Assembly (NCBI GenBank): GCA_964504335.1
Contig: CAZDET010000096.1
Location: 1-15,130 of the forward strand
From: CAZDET01 sp964504335
GTDB lineage: Bacteria; Bacteroidota; Bacteroidia; Chitinophagales; Saprospiraceae
Direction of reading: 5' to 3'
DNA length: 15,130 nucleotides
Of this stretch, positions 15,127-15,130 are shown piece by piece (position 1 is the stretch's first letter; each line of letters opens with the position of its first letter). The translations under genes were made by a program, and so were the position numbers. Under the pieces are notes generated by a model that was not told the DNA's origin, ran no database searches, and saw only the letters and a program-made list of their open reading frames with translations.

Positions 15127-15130
15127 GGCT

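Overview
The window looks like chromosomal housekeeping DNA from a Bacteroidota member, most likely Saprospiraceae or a Lewinella-like marine relative. This is inferred from moderate GC (roughly mid-50s percent by eye), a TAnnTTTG-type -7 promoter element, the absence of clear Shine-Dalgarno sites, many exported or lipid-anchored proteins, and WG-repeat and leucine-rich-repeat (LRR) proteins. No rRNA, tRNA, CRISPR array, phage gene or transposase gene was found. The taxonomic call is not proven by any single marker.

Left part (1-4504): the tail of an LRR gene is followed by a large exported protein that combines a coiled coil, a WG-like block, about 19 LRRs and a C-terminal helical segment. 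It converges on pruA (1-pyrroline-5-carboxylate dehydrogenase). The gaps here carry AT-rich palindromic TAGATTTTAG-type repeats and a 16-bp tandem repeat that overlaps the possible start of the LRR gene.

Middle (4505-8480): a 93-bp imperfect inverted repeat lies between pruA and a minus-strand operon that encodes a two-helix membrane protein, coaD and a YjjG-like HAD nucleotidase. Divergent from this operon is an HMG-CoA lyase-like gene, followed by a stand-alone leuB. leuB ends tail-to-tail, with a 4-base overlap, against a small exported protein of unknown function.

Right part (9059-14871): pncB (nicotinate phosphoribosyltransferase) is followed 10 bp later by a Nudix-winged-helix regulator of the NrtR type. 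A perfect 8+7+8 palindrome sits just before pncB, so this is probably a self-contained NAD-salvage control unit. Next come a ten-repeat WG lipoprotein, purE, and a subtilisin-family lipoprotein whose catalytic triad is intact but whose oxyanion-hole Asn appears to be Thr.

Right edge (14872-15130): this part has no convincing gene. It carries a GC-rich series of consecutive hairpins that continues to the window end and could be a structured RNA or a dispersed repeat.

The clearest candidates for undescribed biology are the regulated pncB-nrtR pair with its operator and intact Nudix box, the multi-hairpin element at the right edge, the 93-bp inverted repeat, and the families of short repeats in the gaps. 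One exact 13-mer is shared between the HMG-CoA lyase and purE leaders. The rest is mostly ordinary metabolism.
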